Below are positions 15,011 to 21,384 of a stretch of DNA of 29,769 nucleotides, one piece after another. Source of the DNA: a virus; IMG/VR virus record IMGVR_UViG_3300044809_000115, positions 1 through 29,769 of that record, one strand, 5' to 3'. The translations under genes and the position numbers were made by a program. The notes under the pieces were generated by a model that made no database searches, was not told the origin of the DNA, and saw only the letters and a list, made by a program, of their open reading frames with translations. Positions within the stretch are counted from its first letter, which is position 1. Every line of letters starts with the position of its first letter.

Positions 15011-15054
15011 GCATAACCTACGTACGTTAGGCTTTGCAAGTCGATCCTGTCAAT
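15011..15054 (-). promoter_or_regulatory. Tandem sigma-70-type promoters with inverted repeat
   Basis: On the minus strand, a consensus TTGACA (15054-15049) and TAACGT (15030-15025) are separated by 18 bases. A second pair, TTGCAA (15040-15035) and TATGCT (15016-15011), has the same spacing. A 15-base imperfect inverted repeat, CCTACGTACGTTAGG on the plus strand at 15018-15032, covers the first -10 and could be an operator. The element would drive the 14.97-10.7 kb gene set independently of the main early promoter. Confidence 0.72.
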
Positions 15055-15061
15055 ACCTCGT

Positions 15062-15346
15062 TCACGATGCGACCCGCGCCTCACCGGCCAGGGCATCAAT
15101 GACGTCACCCAGCCGGAACCGCTTCGGCCCCACCGGGTCTCCGTCGTCGTCTACCTGACGGATGACTTCAATCTTGTCGCGCTCGCCCCACTTGCTGATC
15201 CGCTTGTGCAGCCGTGGTGCGCTTTGCTCGGCGTCGAGGAGTGCCACCAAGGCTTCCGCGATCTGCAACGGGCGAGCTACCCACCCGCGGGCTTCTTCGA
15301 GAATGATGTCGAGGTGGTCTGAGGCGTGGGTGGTGGGGTTTTGCAG
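15062..15346 (-). CDS. C-terminal HTH half of a split Zn-ribbon/HTH regulator
   Basis: This frame encodes HLDIILEEARGWVARPLQIA, then EALVALLDAEQSAPRLHKRI, SKWGERDKIEVIR and KRFRLGDVIDAL. It looks like the winged or MerR-type HTH second half of an actinophage Zn-ribbon/HTH protein. It has no ATG. It overlaps the end of the preceding frame in another register, so it needs a -1 shift, a TTG at 15268 or a GTG at 15247 (GGAAG upstream) for translation. The boundaries given are the part where similarity to that pattern is visible. It may be a broken remnant. Confidence 0.5.
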   Translation of the reverse strand: MQNPTTHASDHLDIILEEARGWVARPLQIAEALVALLDAEQSAPRLHKRISKWGERDKIEVIRQVDDDGDPVGPKRFRLGDVIDALAGEARVAS

Positions 15347-15837
15347 AGGCGGCAGGCGCCGGCGTACCAGCCGGGCATGGCGCGTTCGGTTTCGTCTCGG
15401 AGGGTGGTTTCGATCTCGCTGATTCCGGTGACGATCCCTTTTACCCAGGAGAGGGTGGTGAGGGAGTCGACGTACTTGACGAGCAGGGCGCATACGAGGA
15501 GGACGAAGGTTTCTTCTTCCATTCGGCTGATGCGGGCGACTATGCGGGTGAACTGTGGCCTTGCGGTGGCGAGTTGTTCGGTGAGGCGGATGAGGTCGGT
15601 GTGTGCTTCCTCGAGGACGTTGCCGATGTGGTCGCGTCCCGAGCTTCCGGGCATGGACGGCATGGGGGGGGCGACCTGTCGGACGCGCTTGGCCCCTGAT
15701 GCTTGTGATGGGCTCCAGCGGGCGAGGTTGCGGAAGTAGACGGGGATGAATTCGCAGTTGACGAGGAACCAGGCGCGGCAGGCTTGGCAAAGGGCGAGGC
15801 CGTTTGTTGTTTCGGCTCCACAGTGGTCGCAGGTCAT
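15277..15837 (-). CDS. N-terminal Zn-ribbon part of a regulator, frame-disrupted at its end
   Basis: A 186-residue frame opens with a zinc ribbon (CDHCGAETTNGLALCQAC) and continues with two helical regions, around LEEAHTDLIRLTEQLATARP and EEETFVLLVCALLVKYV. It ends with PGWYAGACRLCKTPP and a Thr/Ser/Pro-rich tail. GACRLC looks like the first half of a second zinc ribbon whose second half is missing; the expected continuation is in the next frame at 15062-15346. The ATG at 15837 overlaps the preceding stop. The N-terminal part could still be a DNA-binding protein on its own. Confidence 0.72.
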   Translation of the reverse strand: MTCDHCGAETTNGLALCQACRAWFLVNCEFIPVYFRNLARWSPSQASGAKRVRQVAPPMPSMPGSSGRDHIGNVLEEAHTDLIRLTEQLATARPQFTRIVARISRMEEETFVLLVCALLVKYVDSLTTLSWVKGIVTGISEIETTLRDETERAMPGWYAGACRLCKTPPPTPQTTSTSFSKKPAGG

Positions 15838-16031
15838 GGGGTCTCCTCGGTGGCTGTGGTTGGTGTGCCGTATGGGCCTTGGCATCCGCATGGTCCGTGG
15901 CGGGTTCCGAGTGGTGAGCCGTGTCTGCGGCAGGGGAGTCCGTGCCATTGGTGGCCGCAGGTTTTGCAGGGGTCGTGGTGGGTTTCGGGTGGTGCGAGGT
16001 TGGCGGCGATGTGTGCGACGAGGCCCCTCAT
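15834..16031 (-). CDS. Cys/His-rich 65-residue protein
   Basis: A 65-residue protein with four Cys-containing blocks: DPCKTCGHQWHGLPC, then RHGPCGCQGPYG, plausible ligands of one or two zinc ions. Start and stop overlap both neighbours as ATGA. No family name is recognised; it is one of several small zinc-knuckle genes in this operon. The third positions are strongly biased to C and A, unlike the genes upstream. Confidence 0.7.
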   Translation of the reverse strand: MRGLVAHIAANLAPPETHHDPCKTCGHQWHGLPCRRHGSPLGTRHGPCGCQGPYGTPTTATEETP

Positions 16032-16306
16032 GGCTGTCCCCCGTCGCCCTGCGGGTCGGGGAGAGCGGCGCGGTAGGGGTTGACGGCGTACAGCGAGCGC
16101 ACATAGCCCCCGCCATAGGGGGCCGACGCCGCCACGCCCTCGTCCCACGCGGCGGCCATACGGGCGCGGACATGGGCAGCGAGCCAGTCGGAGGCGAGAA
16201 CGGCGCGGGCCATCGCCTCGTTGCGGCTCTCGTCTCGGAAGCGCACGTTGTACGCTCCCCGCCGGAGAACCACGGTTAGCGCCTCGGTGTCCTCGCGCTC
16301 GCCCAT
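16028..16306 (-). CDS. Hypothetical helical protein
   Basis: A 92-residue protein with a helical core (RNEAMARAVLASDWLAAHVRA, then MAAAWDEGVAA), the A-W-D-E-G pattern seen in many small actinophage proteins. The ATG at 16306 overlaps the upstream stop by one base at the first copy of the repeated junction (16300-16315). The longer upstream frame is part of the preceding gene's region and was rejected. Function unknown. Confidence 0.7.
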   Translation of the reverse strand: MGEREDTEALTVVLRRGAYNVRFRDESRNEAMARAVLASDWLAAHVRARMAAAWDEGVAASAPYGGGYVRSLYAVNPYRAALPDPQGDGGQP

Positions 16307-16315
16307 CACGCGCCC
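16300..16315 (-). repeat. 16 bp repeat at gene junctions (copy 1 of 3)
   Basis: The plus-strand 16-mer CGCCCATCACGCGCCC occurs here and again at 17885-17900 and 18265-18280. In each copy it holds the stop of one gene and the start of the next, so the upstream protein ends in Gly-Ala and the downstream one begins Met-Gly. The arrangement is shared exactly, which is unlikely by chance. Confidence 0.9.
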
Positions 16316-16449
16316 CGGGTGGAGAGGGCTGCGCGCTTCATGCAGGCTCGGTCGTTGGAGCACACCCAGACCTCAGCCTCGGCGTCCCACCTGAACGCGC
16401 GGTTGCCCCAGCGTCCGCACTGTCCGCAGCATCTCGGCTCATCGCTCAC
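16306..16449 (-). CDS. 47-residue zinc-knuckle protein
   Basis: A 47-residue protein begun by a GTG at 16449 in a GTGA overlap. It has CCGQCGRWGNRAF, then WVCSNDRACMKRA, so two CxxC/CxxxxC pairs with aromatic residues between, the look of a small zinc ribbon. It ends ...TRGA at the repeated junction. The function is unknown, possibly nucleic acid or protein binding. Confidence 0.68.
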   Translation of the reverse strand: MSDEPRCCGQCGRWGNRAFRWDAEAEVWVCSNDRACMKRAALSTRGA

Positions 16450-17312
16450 GACGCCCCCCTGTGGTCGGCGGGCGACGTGGCCGCCATCGCTTCCCGAACG
16501 ATGTGAACAGTGACATTGATGCCGTTCGCGTAGGTGCCATCCTCCCCCCTTGGGCGGTCTCGCCACTCGACGGCCTCCGCGAGTGCCCGCTCGACTGCAT
16601 CCTGAAGAGCGGCATGACGCTGGTCCGCCCCAGGCGACACGAGCAGGACCCGCCCGCAGTCGCCGCAGCGCAGGCACGGCGTCCACTCGCCGTCGAGCGT
16701 CTGGACCGTCCCCCACCCTGAGAAGCCAGGGTGATCGGGAAGTCCCGCCGCAACGGGAACCGGACCATGAATCGGACAGGTGGGTACAGGCCGTCCATAC
16801 TCGTCAGTCGGCGCGTCAGGCGCGGTCTCCATGACCGTCGCGGCATCCTCGCCATCGAGCATTCGGTCGAGGACGGTCTTGCCGTGGTCGCCCCACTTCG
16901 TCGGCACGCGGAGCGACGCGACCAACGCCTCCCGCTCCGCCTCCGTGAGCCGCGGCGCCTCGGTCTGAGCGGCGCAGTACGCCAATGTGGCCGCTCGGAC
17001 CTCCGCGTACTCGGCGAGGACGTAGAGGAGCGCTGCGCAGTCGCATCCGTCATCTCGCCACCGCGGGGCATCGAACGGCACTCGGTAACCGCACCCGTGG
17101 ATGTGGCCGTCACTGGGCTCGAAGTCGGCGAGTTCCACGGCGGGTGTCGCTCTCCGCTCGGCAGTGTTCGGGTCGTCCGGGACATCTCCGGGTTTAGGTC
17201 CGGGGTGTTGTATGTCCAGAGCGAGCGAGAGTCGCCGCCCGCACTCTCGGACGGCGCCGAGATTGCTGTTGAGCCACTCGGTCGATAGAGCGCGCAGGTC
17301 GTCGGCTCTCAT
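16446..17312 (-). CDS. Hypothetical Cys-rich protein
   Basis: A 288-residue protein with no recognised family. It opens with a helical ADDLRALSTEWLNSNLGAVREC, has a Cys/His stretch HIHGCGYRVPF and DDGCDCAALL near residues 70-95, an acidic helix, and a zinc-ribbon-like CPIHGPVP followed by CLRCGDCGRV near residues 180-220. The long C-terminal helix contains AALQDAVERALAEAVEW. Both ends overlap neighbours. It may be a multi-domain fusion of small zinc-binding modules like those encoded nearby. Confidence 0.74.
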   Translation of the reverse strand: MRADDLRALSTEWLNSNLGAVRECGRRLSLALDIQHPGPKPGDVPDDPNTAERRATPAVELADFEPSDGHIHGCGYRVPFDAPRWRDDGCDCAALLYVLAEYAEVRAATLAYCAAQTEAPRLTEAEREALVASLRVPTKWGDHGKTVLDRMLDGEDAATVMETAPDAPTDEYGRPVPTCPIHGPVPVAAGLPDHPGFSGWGTVQTLDGEWTPCLRCGDCGRVLLVSPGADQRHAALQDAVERALAEAVEWRDRPRGEDGTYANGINVTVHIVREAMAATSPADHRGAS

Positions 17313-17401
17313 GGCGTCGCGCGCTCATCCGCGTGGGCGTTCAAGACCACCTCGATAGCGCCATGCAGACTCGCTGTGTCTATCGCGGGTCCCCGCGTCA
17401 C
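17309..17401 (-). CDS. 30-residue coupled mini-gene
   Basis: A GTG at 17401 overlaps the previous stop as GTGA, and the stop overlaps the next ATG as ATGA. The product, VTRGPAIDTASLHGAIEVVL followed by NAHADERATP, has one short amphipathic helix and no family. Tight overlap on both sides is the support; a non-translated spacer is possible. Confidence 0.45.
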   Translation of the reverse strand: MTRGPAIDTASLHGAIEVVLNAHADERATP

Positions 17402-17577
17402 TGGGCGTCCCGGGGTGCGGGGGCCGCGATCCATCCGGCCCACTCGTTGTCGAAGTGGCCGGCGCGGACCAGCGCACCCTCGGGCGGGTGGACGGGCGTT
17501 CCGCTCATGCCCCCCGCGTGCTCCCTAGTGCACTTGGCGTAGTCCTGACAGACGATGCTGCTCGGTATCTCGATCAT
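17398..17577 (-). CDS. 59-residue hypothetical protein
   Basis: A small gene whose ATG at 17577 overlaps the stop of the preceding gene (ATGA). The product starts MIEIPSSIVCQDYAKCTREH and later has EGALVRAGHFDNEWAGWIAA, which looks like a short beta segment with Trp. Two early Cys and a His suggest a minor metal site, but no family is recognised. Confidence 0.62.
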   Translation of the reverse strand: MIEIPSSIVCQDYAKCTREHAGGMSGTPVHPPEGALVRAGHFDNEWAGWIAAPAPRDAQ

Positions 17578-17891
17578 GGTCGTTCTCCTTCGGGTTGGGT
17601 TGAGCGGAGCCGCCTGATCTCGGCGACGAGTGCGGCAATGAGGTCGTTGACGTGGTAGGTCGGGCGCGTATCGAGGACGGCCCGTGGTGGGTCGAGCCCC
17701 GGGATCACGCCTGGGATCAGAACCTCCTCGTTGGGGTCATCACCGCTCGCGCCAGCGAGGAAGTCGAGTAGTGCGGACAGCATGTAGTCCGCTCCGGTGA
17801 CCTCATTGTTCTCGTCCAGAGCGGCTCCTAGCGCGTGCTCGATGGCGTCGAGGGTGAAGTCGTCCAGGGGAATCGGCGCTAGCCCGCCCAT
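17574..17891 (-). CDS. Hypothetical acidic helical protein
   Basis: A 105-residue acidic protein: IPLDDFTLDAIEHALGAALDE, then YMLSALLDFLAGA, DDPNEEVLIPGVIPGL and a C-terminal helix VNDLIAALVAEIRRLRST. The ATG at 17891 is inside the second copy of the repeated junction. No domain is recognised. Regular spacing of Leu/Ala suggests helical packing or dimerisation. Confidence 0.7.
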   Translation of the reverse strand: MGGLAPIPLDDFTLDAIEHALGAALDENNEVTGADYMLSALLDFLAGASGDDPNEEVLIPGVIPGLDPPRAVLDTRPTYHVNDLIAALVAEIRRLRSTQPEGERP

Positions 17892-18271
17892 CACGCGCCC
17901 ACCAGTTCGCCGTCGCGCAGCCAGTAGTGGCCGGAGCACGTCCCGTCACGCCAGCGAGGACAGCCAAGGGAGGGCGTGAGTGTCAGGTGCTCGTCGTCAC
18001 CTTCACGGGTCCAGCGGGGGCCATCCCAACCGCCGACAGGGGCGTCTCCGAGTGTCCCCATCGTCGCGCCCCCACACCCGGGACACACCCACATGAAGCG
18101 GCCGTTCGGGTAGAACAGGAACGGGGTCTCGCCGCTCTGTGCGATGAACTGCTCAGCGCCGGATTGGGACGATGCGGCGGTCCACTCCTCCTGCACCCAG
18201 ACCGCCACGGCGTTGAGCCATGCGCGGTACTCGTCGGGCGTCTTCACAACAGCGCGGATTCGCTCGCCCAT
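17891..18271 (-). CDS. Zinc-binding hypothetical protein (possibly DUF6527-like)
   Basis: A 126-residue protein with VVKTPDEYRAWLNAVAVWVQE at the N-terminus and, in the second half, MWVCPGCGGATMG, GPRWTREGDDEHLTLTPSL and GCPRWRDGTCSGHYWLRDGEL. The paired CPGC and C-x(7)-C-x2-H motifs followed by H-Y/F-W/I-x-D-G-x-L/V resemble DUF6527-type metal-binding proteins, common in phages and mobile elements. Both the start and stop are in copies of the repeated junction. The family match is by eye. Confidence 0.7.
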   Translation of the reverse strand: MGERIRAVVKTPDEYRAWLNAVAVWVQEEWTAASSQSGAEQFIAQSGETPFLFYPNGRFMWVCPGCGGATMGTLGDAPVGGWDGPRWTREGDDEHLTLTPSLGCPRWRDGTCSGHYWLRDGELVGA

Positions 18272-18687
18272 CACGCGCCCCGCCCGGAGTCGTGATCATC
18301 AGCGTCGCCGTCGGAGTGGCAGTGCATGCAGCCCTGACACCCGTCACCGGGGCATAGCAGCGGGTCACGCTGCGCAGGTGCCACGAGGAAGCCTGTTGCG
18401 GACTGCTGTAGACCTCGGGCGAGGCTTGCGCGTAGGTCGGCGTTCTCCCAGACGATCAACTCGCGCACAGGGGTGTTGGACAGCGGCCTCAACGCGGCCT
18501 CGCCGTCCTCGATCGGGACGTCGTACTGGCTCATGGCTGCGCACAGATGCCCGTGGACGTTCTTCACACAGACGCCCGTGGTGGAGTGAACGTGGCTGAA
18601 ATCCGACAGCGCATTGGGGAGCGCCTGCCCGTGGTAGTACGGGTCTTCCAGGTCGATGACGATGGGGTCCCGCACCTCCCCGCTCAC
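18271..18687 (-). CDS. Hypothetical protein with C-terminal Cys/His cluster
   Basis: A 138-residue protein: early IVIDLEDPYYHGQALPNA, a middle MSQYDVPIEDGEAALRPL, and a C-terminal CPGDGCQGCMHCHSDGDADD, which resembles a short metal-binding cluster. The ending DHDSGRGA is encoded in the third repeat copy. The N-terminal beta pattern with Asp/Tyr/His is not assigned to a family. ATG at 18687 overlaps the preceding stop. Confidence 0.7.
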   Translation of the reverse strand: MSGEVRDPIVIDLEDPYYHGQALPNALSDFSHVHSTTGVCVKNVHGHLCAAMSQYDVPIEDGEAALRPLSNTPVRELIVWENADLRASLARGLQQSATGFLVAPAQRDPLLCPGDGCQGCMHCHSDGDADDHDSGRGA

Positions 18688-18881
18688 GACCCCACGCCCC
18701 GCTCGGTGGTCGGCGGGACAACGGGGGGATCGACGATCGCGTTGAACTCGGCGTGTAGGTCGGCTCGCTCACTGGCCTCGTCGTGCTCGTTTGTCTCGTG
18801 AAACGGGAGGCCGAGGTGCTTGCTGCATCGCACGCAGTAAGGGTTCTGCGCCTTGGCTCCGGTGGGTTGTGGCCCGCTCAT
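18684..18881 (-). CDS. 65-residue CxxC protein
   Basis: A 65-residue protein with NPYCVRCSKHLGLPFHETN, a CxxC followed by two His residues, then an acidic helix (EHDEASERADLHAEFNAIVD) and a Pro-rich end. This is a possible half zinc ribbon that would need to dimerise. The ATG at 18881 overlaps the stop of the preceding gene and its own stop overlaps the next start. Confidence 0.68.
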   Translation of the reverse strand: MSGPQPTGAKAQNPYCVRCSKHLGLPFHETNEHDEASERADLHAEFNAIVDPPVVPPTTERGVGS

Positions 18882-19360
18882 CGCTTCTCCTCGGTTGTGC
18901 CCTCGTCGGGCGTAGGGTGTAGCTCGGCCCGGACGGCCTGCGCGATCAGGTGGTTCGCCTCCGGGGGACGGTTGTTGATCGCCCGCAACCGGTCCGCGGC
19001 GATGAACTCGTGGCGCCCCATCGCATCGTCGCGCTCGGGGTTCCCGGTCGGCGCCCAGACGCGGCGGCAGCGGTCCTCGGGCTGGTTGCAGATGCCGCAG
19101 AACCGGGCGGCGTCGTAGGGCTCGCGGCGGTTCGCCTGCCCCTCGATCGCGACGGCTCGCCACCAGGGGCCGGCCTCGAGGACACGGGCGGGGGTCGAGC
19201 TGTTGGGTTCGCAGGCGACCCAGGTCAGGGCTACGGCGACGTCGCGCATGGGGCGGTCGGCGAGCCGGGTGGCGATGAGGGTGCGGATCGACTTCATGGG
19301 CCAGTCGGGCCTCAGGCGATTGAGCGCGGAGGCGATGAGGTCGATGTCGTGTTCGTTCAC
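18878..19360 (-). CDS. Conserved-looking actinophage hypothetical protein
   Basis: A 160-residue protein with the N-terminal pattern found in many actinophage and prophage early regions: LIASALNRLRPDWPMKSIRT, then MRDVAVALTWVACEPNSSTP and ARVLEAGPWWRAVAIEG. A Cys pair FCGICNQPEDRC follows near residue 92. The family has no assigned function known to me. Its location just downstream of the replication initiator is typical. Start and stop both overlap neighbours. Confidence 0.78.
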   Translation of the reverse strand: MNEHDIDLIASALNRLRPDWPMKSIRTLIATRLADRPMRDVAVALTWVACEPNSSTPARVLEAGPWWRAVAIEGQANRREPYDAARFCGICNQPEDRCRRVWAPTGNPERDDAMGRHEFIAADRLRAINNRPPEANHLIAQAVRAELHPTPDEGTTEEKR

Positions 19361-19890
19361 GGCGTCCTCCCGAGTCGGCCTTGGGTGGGGTGGGCACCGC
19401 GAACGAGGTTCATGGAACGAGTGACCGGTTCAAGGTGGTCGGGGTTGACGCACGCCCGAACCCGACAGAGATGGTCTAGGTCGAGGTTGCGTGGAAGGTC
19501 ACCTATGAGGATCTGCCAGATGGCTCGGTGAGCGACGGTGCTGGTGCCACGGAAGCCACATGCGGCGTACCCGCTACCGAAGCGCGCGCCGTGCCATATC
19601 CAGCAACCGGCTGCGTCTTCGCGGATGAACTTCTCGAACCACCCCTGGAGGTTTGACATCTCTGGGGAAACCAAGGCCAAGGTGCGCCGGGAACTACGCG
19701 ACCTGATACGACGGCGGCGAGCAGGGGTGGGCGCGGGTGGGTCTAGCCCAATGGCGATGAGGTCCCAGATGACGCCGATGTCCGCACCGGGGTTGCCGTA
19801 GGTAACGGTTCCTTGGTGTTGGTCTTTACCACCGTAGGGAGAGGAGTGGTGTGGAGTAGGTGTGGAGAGGAGAGGAGAGGAGTTGCTCAT
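19357..19890 (-). CDS. HNH endonuclease with low-complexity N-terminal extension
   Basis: The C-terminal 100 residues are an HNH nuclease: CWIWHGARFGSGYAACGF, then AHRAIWQILIGDLPRNLDLD, HLCRVRACVNPDHLEPVTRS and N. The conserved core runs DHLC...CVNPDHL. Translation could begin at the ATG at 19890, which overlaps the initiator stop, giving an extension that starts MSNSSPLLSTPTPHHSSPY and has an Arg-rich RRRRIRSRSSRR. It could also begin at an ATG at 19659, just before the domain. It may be a mobile homing-type nuclease inserted beside the replication gene. Confidence 0.82.
   Translation of the reverse strand: MSNSSPLLSTPTPHHSSPYGGKDQHQGTVTYGNPGADIGVIWDLIAIGLDPPAPTPARRRRIRSRSSRRTLALVSPEMSNLQGWFEKFIREDAAGCWIWHGARFGSGYAACGFRGTSTVAHRAIWQILIGDLPRNLDLDHLCRVRACVNPDHLEPVTRSMNLVRGAHPTQGRLGRTP
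19835..19883 (-). repeat. Polypurine/polypyrimidine tract, GAGGA-type repeats
   Basis: The plus strand is nearly pure G/A with GAG-GA units repeated (three clear AGAGG units around 19865-19881). It lies at the junction of the initiator and HNH genes. A perfect 8 bp hairpin (19901-19908 with 19912-19919, loop TCG) lies beside it. It may be part of an origin or a simple repeat. Confidence 0.6.
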
Positions 19891-20396
19891 CTCTTGCCCG
19901 AACCCTTCTCGGAAGGGTTGCCCGAACCCTTTGCGGATATCAGCCGGAAGAGGTCTGGGGCGGCTTGCTTGAACCCACCCCAACCCTTCATCTTGGGGTC
20001 GTCGCGGTAGGCCCTTCGCAGCTCGGAATCGACCGCGTCTCGGAGGCAGTCGGAGAGCAGCGCGGCACGGTCCTTGAGCATCGCCTTGGTCATGTTCGGC
20101 GAGGAGAGGAGCCCGTCGTGACGGACGAAGGAACGCACGAGGAGTTCGCTGGTGACGTAGTCGCCGACCACAAACCGGGCCATCTCTAGGGTGTTGACGG
20201 CCTTCTGGATGCTCTCCTCGTCCTCGTCGGCCGCGAGGGTCGCCAGACGGCCCGGCATGTAGTCGAGTGCACCGCAGTAGGTGAGTCGCGCCTGGGTCAT
20301 CAGGAGCAGGTACATCCGCTGCGCCTCGCGGTCGAGCTTGCGGAAGTCGGGGTCGGCCCAGATGGAGACGAAGACCCGTCCGTGGTCGCGTGCCAT
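19887..20396 (-). CDS. Replication initiator-like protein
   Basis: A protein of 169 residues from the ATG at 20396, with the N-terminal pattern MARDHGRVFVSIWADPDFRK and QRMYLLLMTQARLTYCGALD. It continues with DEESIQKAVNTLEMARFVV, LLVRSFVRHDGLLSSPNMTKAM and a Gly/Ser/Lys/Asn-rich C-terminus (KGSGNPSEKGSGKR). These are features of the winged-helix replication proteins of actinophages. A GTG 12 bases earlier (20408) overlaps the upstream stop; AAAGGGG is not well spaced to either, so the start is open. It probably binds the phage origin and loads host helicase. Confidence 0.82.
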   Translation of the reverse strand: MARDHGRVFVSIWADPDFRKLDREAQRMYLLLMTQARLTYCGALDYMPGRLATLAADEDEESIQKAVNTLEMARFVVGDYVTSELLVRSFVRHDGLLSSPNMTKAMLKDRAALLSDCLRDAVDSELRRAYRDDPKMKGWGGFKQAAPDLFRLISAKGSGNPSEKGSGKR

Positions 20397-20404
20397 AATC
20401 GGCG

Positions 20405-20620
20405 TCACGCCCCTTTCGCTGTAGTCGAAACGGTGGCGAGAGGGTCGGATTCGTTAGCGCGATCCGGCCCTCGCTTTGTCTCGAAGTCTATCGGAGAAAT
20501 GCGCTCAGATCCCTTACAAACAAGGGGATTCGCGTGACACCCGTGCCCGCATCCCACCCACACGCACCGCTCGCATTGGGGCCGCGCGCCGGGGGGTCCA
20601 CAGCACCATCCCGAGGTCAT
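20405..20620 (-). CDS. Cys-rich 71-residue protein
   Basis: A 71-residue protein with WCCGPPGARPQCERCVWVGC followed by GHGCHANPLVC, at least seven Cys with His, a plausible double zinc knuckle. The second half is hydrophilic (FETKRGPDRANESDPLATVS). The ATG at 20620 overlaps the methylase stop. A near-perfect inverted repeat (20440-20450 and 20462-20472) lies in its 3' half, before the replication initiator. The function is unknown. Confidence 0.66.
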   Translation of the reverse strand: MTSGWCCGPPGARPQCERCVWVGCGHGCHANPLVCKGSERISPIDFETKRGPDRANESDPLATVSTTAKGA

Positions 20621-21384
20621 GCCGTCACCTCGCCGAAGAGGGTGTCGCCAGCGTTCACCAGACGCTTTGCGGCGACCTCACAGTGAGCCTCGCTCTGCTC
20701 GATCAGGACCGCCTTGCGACCGAGGTAGGCAGCGACAACCCCGAGCGTTCCCGACCCTGCGAAGGCGTCGAGGATGGTCTCTCCCGGGTCGGTGAATTGG
20801 TCAACGAGTGCTCGGATGAGGCCCTCGGGCTTCTGCGTCGGGTGCAGCCTCTCGGTGCCGCTGCGCCCTCGGTCCAGCACGATGGGCACCGACCACAATG
20901 CGTGCCCGCCGCCACCGTTCCATCGCTTTCGTCCGGGCTGGTGGCAGATGGTGATGGCCTCGAAGGCTGTCGCTGGACGGTCGCCCGAGAACTGCGGCGT
21001 GCTTCCGACCTTGTGCCACGCGCCGGTGCGCACGTAGTCGAGGCCGTTCGTGGTTAGGTCGTCGCGCCAGAGGTGGTCGCTCTCCACATCTGAGAACACG
21101 AGGGTCCAGCGGGCGGCGAGCCGGGCGAACCACTCCGCACAGAGGGCGCGCAACTCTGGGGTGAGGTGGTCGAAGCCTAGGTCGACGTTGCGCCGCACAT
21201 CGGAGCCGTATCGTCCCCCGCGATCGTTCGCCTGCATCTTGGCCGAGCGCACCGACTTGTGGGTGTGCTCGCTGTACGGCGGGTCTGTGATGACGTGCGC
21301 CACTGGCTCGAGCGTCGGTAGGACGTCCTCCGCCCGGCCCAGCCAGAGCGTCACGCTCGCGTCCTCGTAGTACGGCGCACTCAC
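20617..21384 (-). CDS. DNA methyltransferase, beta class (N6A/N4C)
   Basis: A 255-residue DNA amino-methyltransferase. Motif IV is DPPY (residues 34-37, in VITDPPYSEHTHKS) and motif I is AFAGSG near residue 207 (TILDAFAGSGTLG); the order IV before I marks the beta group. HPTQKP occurs in GTERLHPTQKPEGL. The GTG at 21384 overlaps the preceding stop as GTGA; the longer upstream reading is Arg/Pro noise. No restriction partner is seen, so it is an orphan methylase, probably protecting phage DNA from host nucleases or marking the genome. Confidence 0.92.
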   Translation of the reverse strand: MSAPYYEDASVTLWLGRAEDVLPTLEPVAHVITDPPYSEHTHKSVRSAKMQANDRGGRYGSDVRRNVDLGFDHLTPELRALCAEWFARLAARWTLVFSDVESDHLWRDDLTTNGLDYVRTGAWHKVGSTPQFSGDRPATAFEAITICHQPGRKRWNGGGGHALWSVPIVLDRGRSGTERLHPTQKPEGLIRALVDQFTDPGETILDAFAGSGTLGVVAAYLGRKAVLIEQSEAHCEVAAKRLVNAGDTLFGEVTA

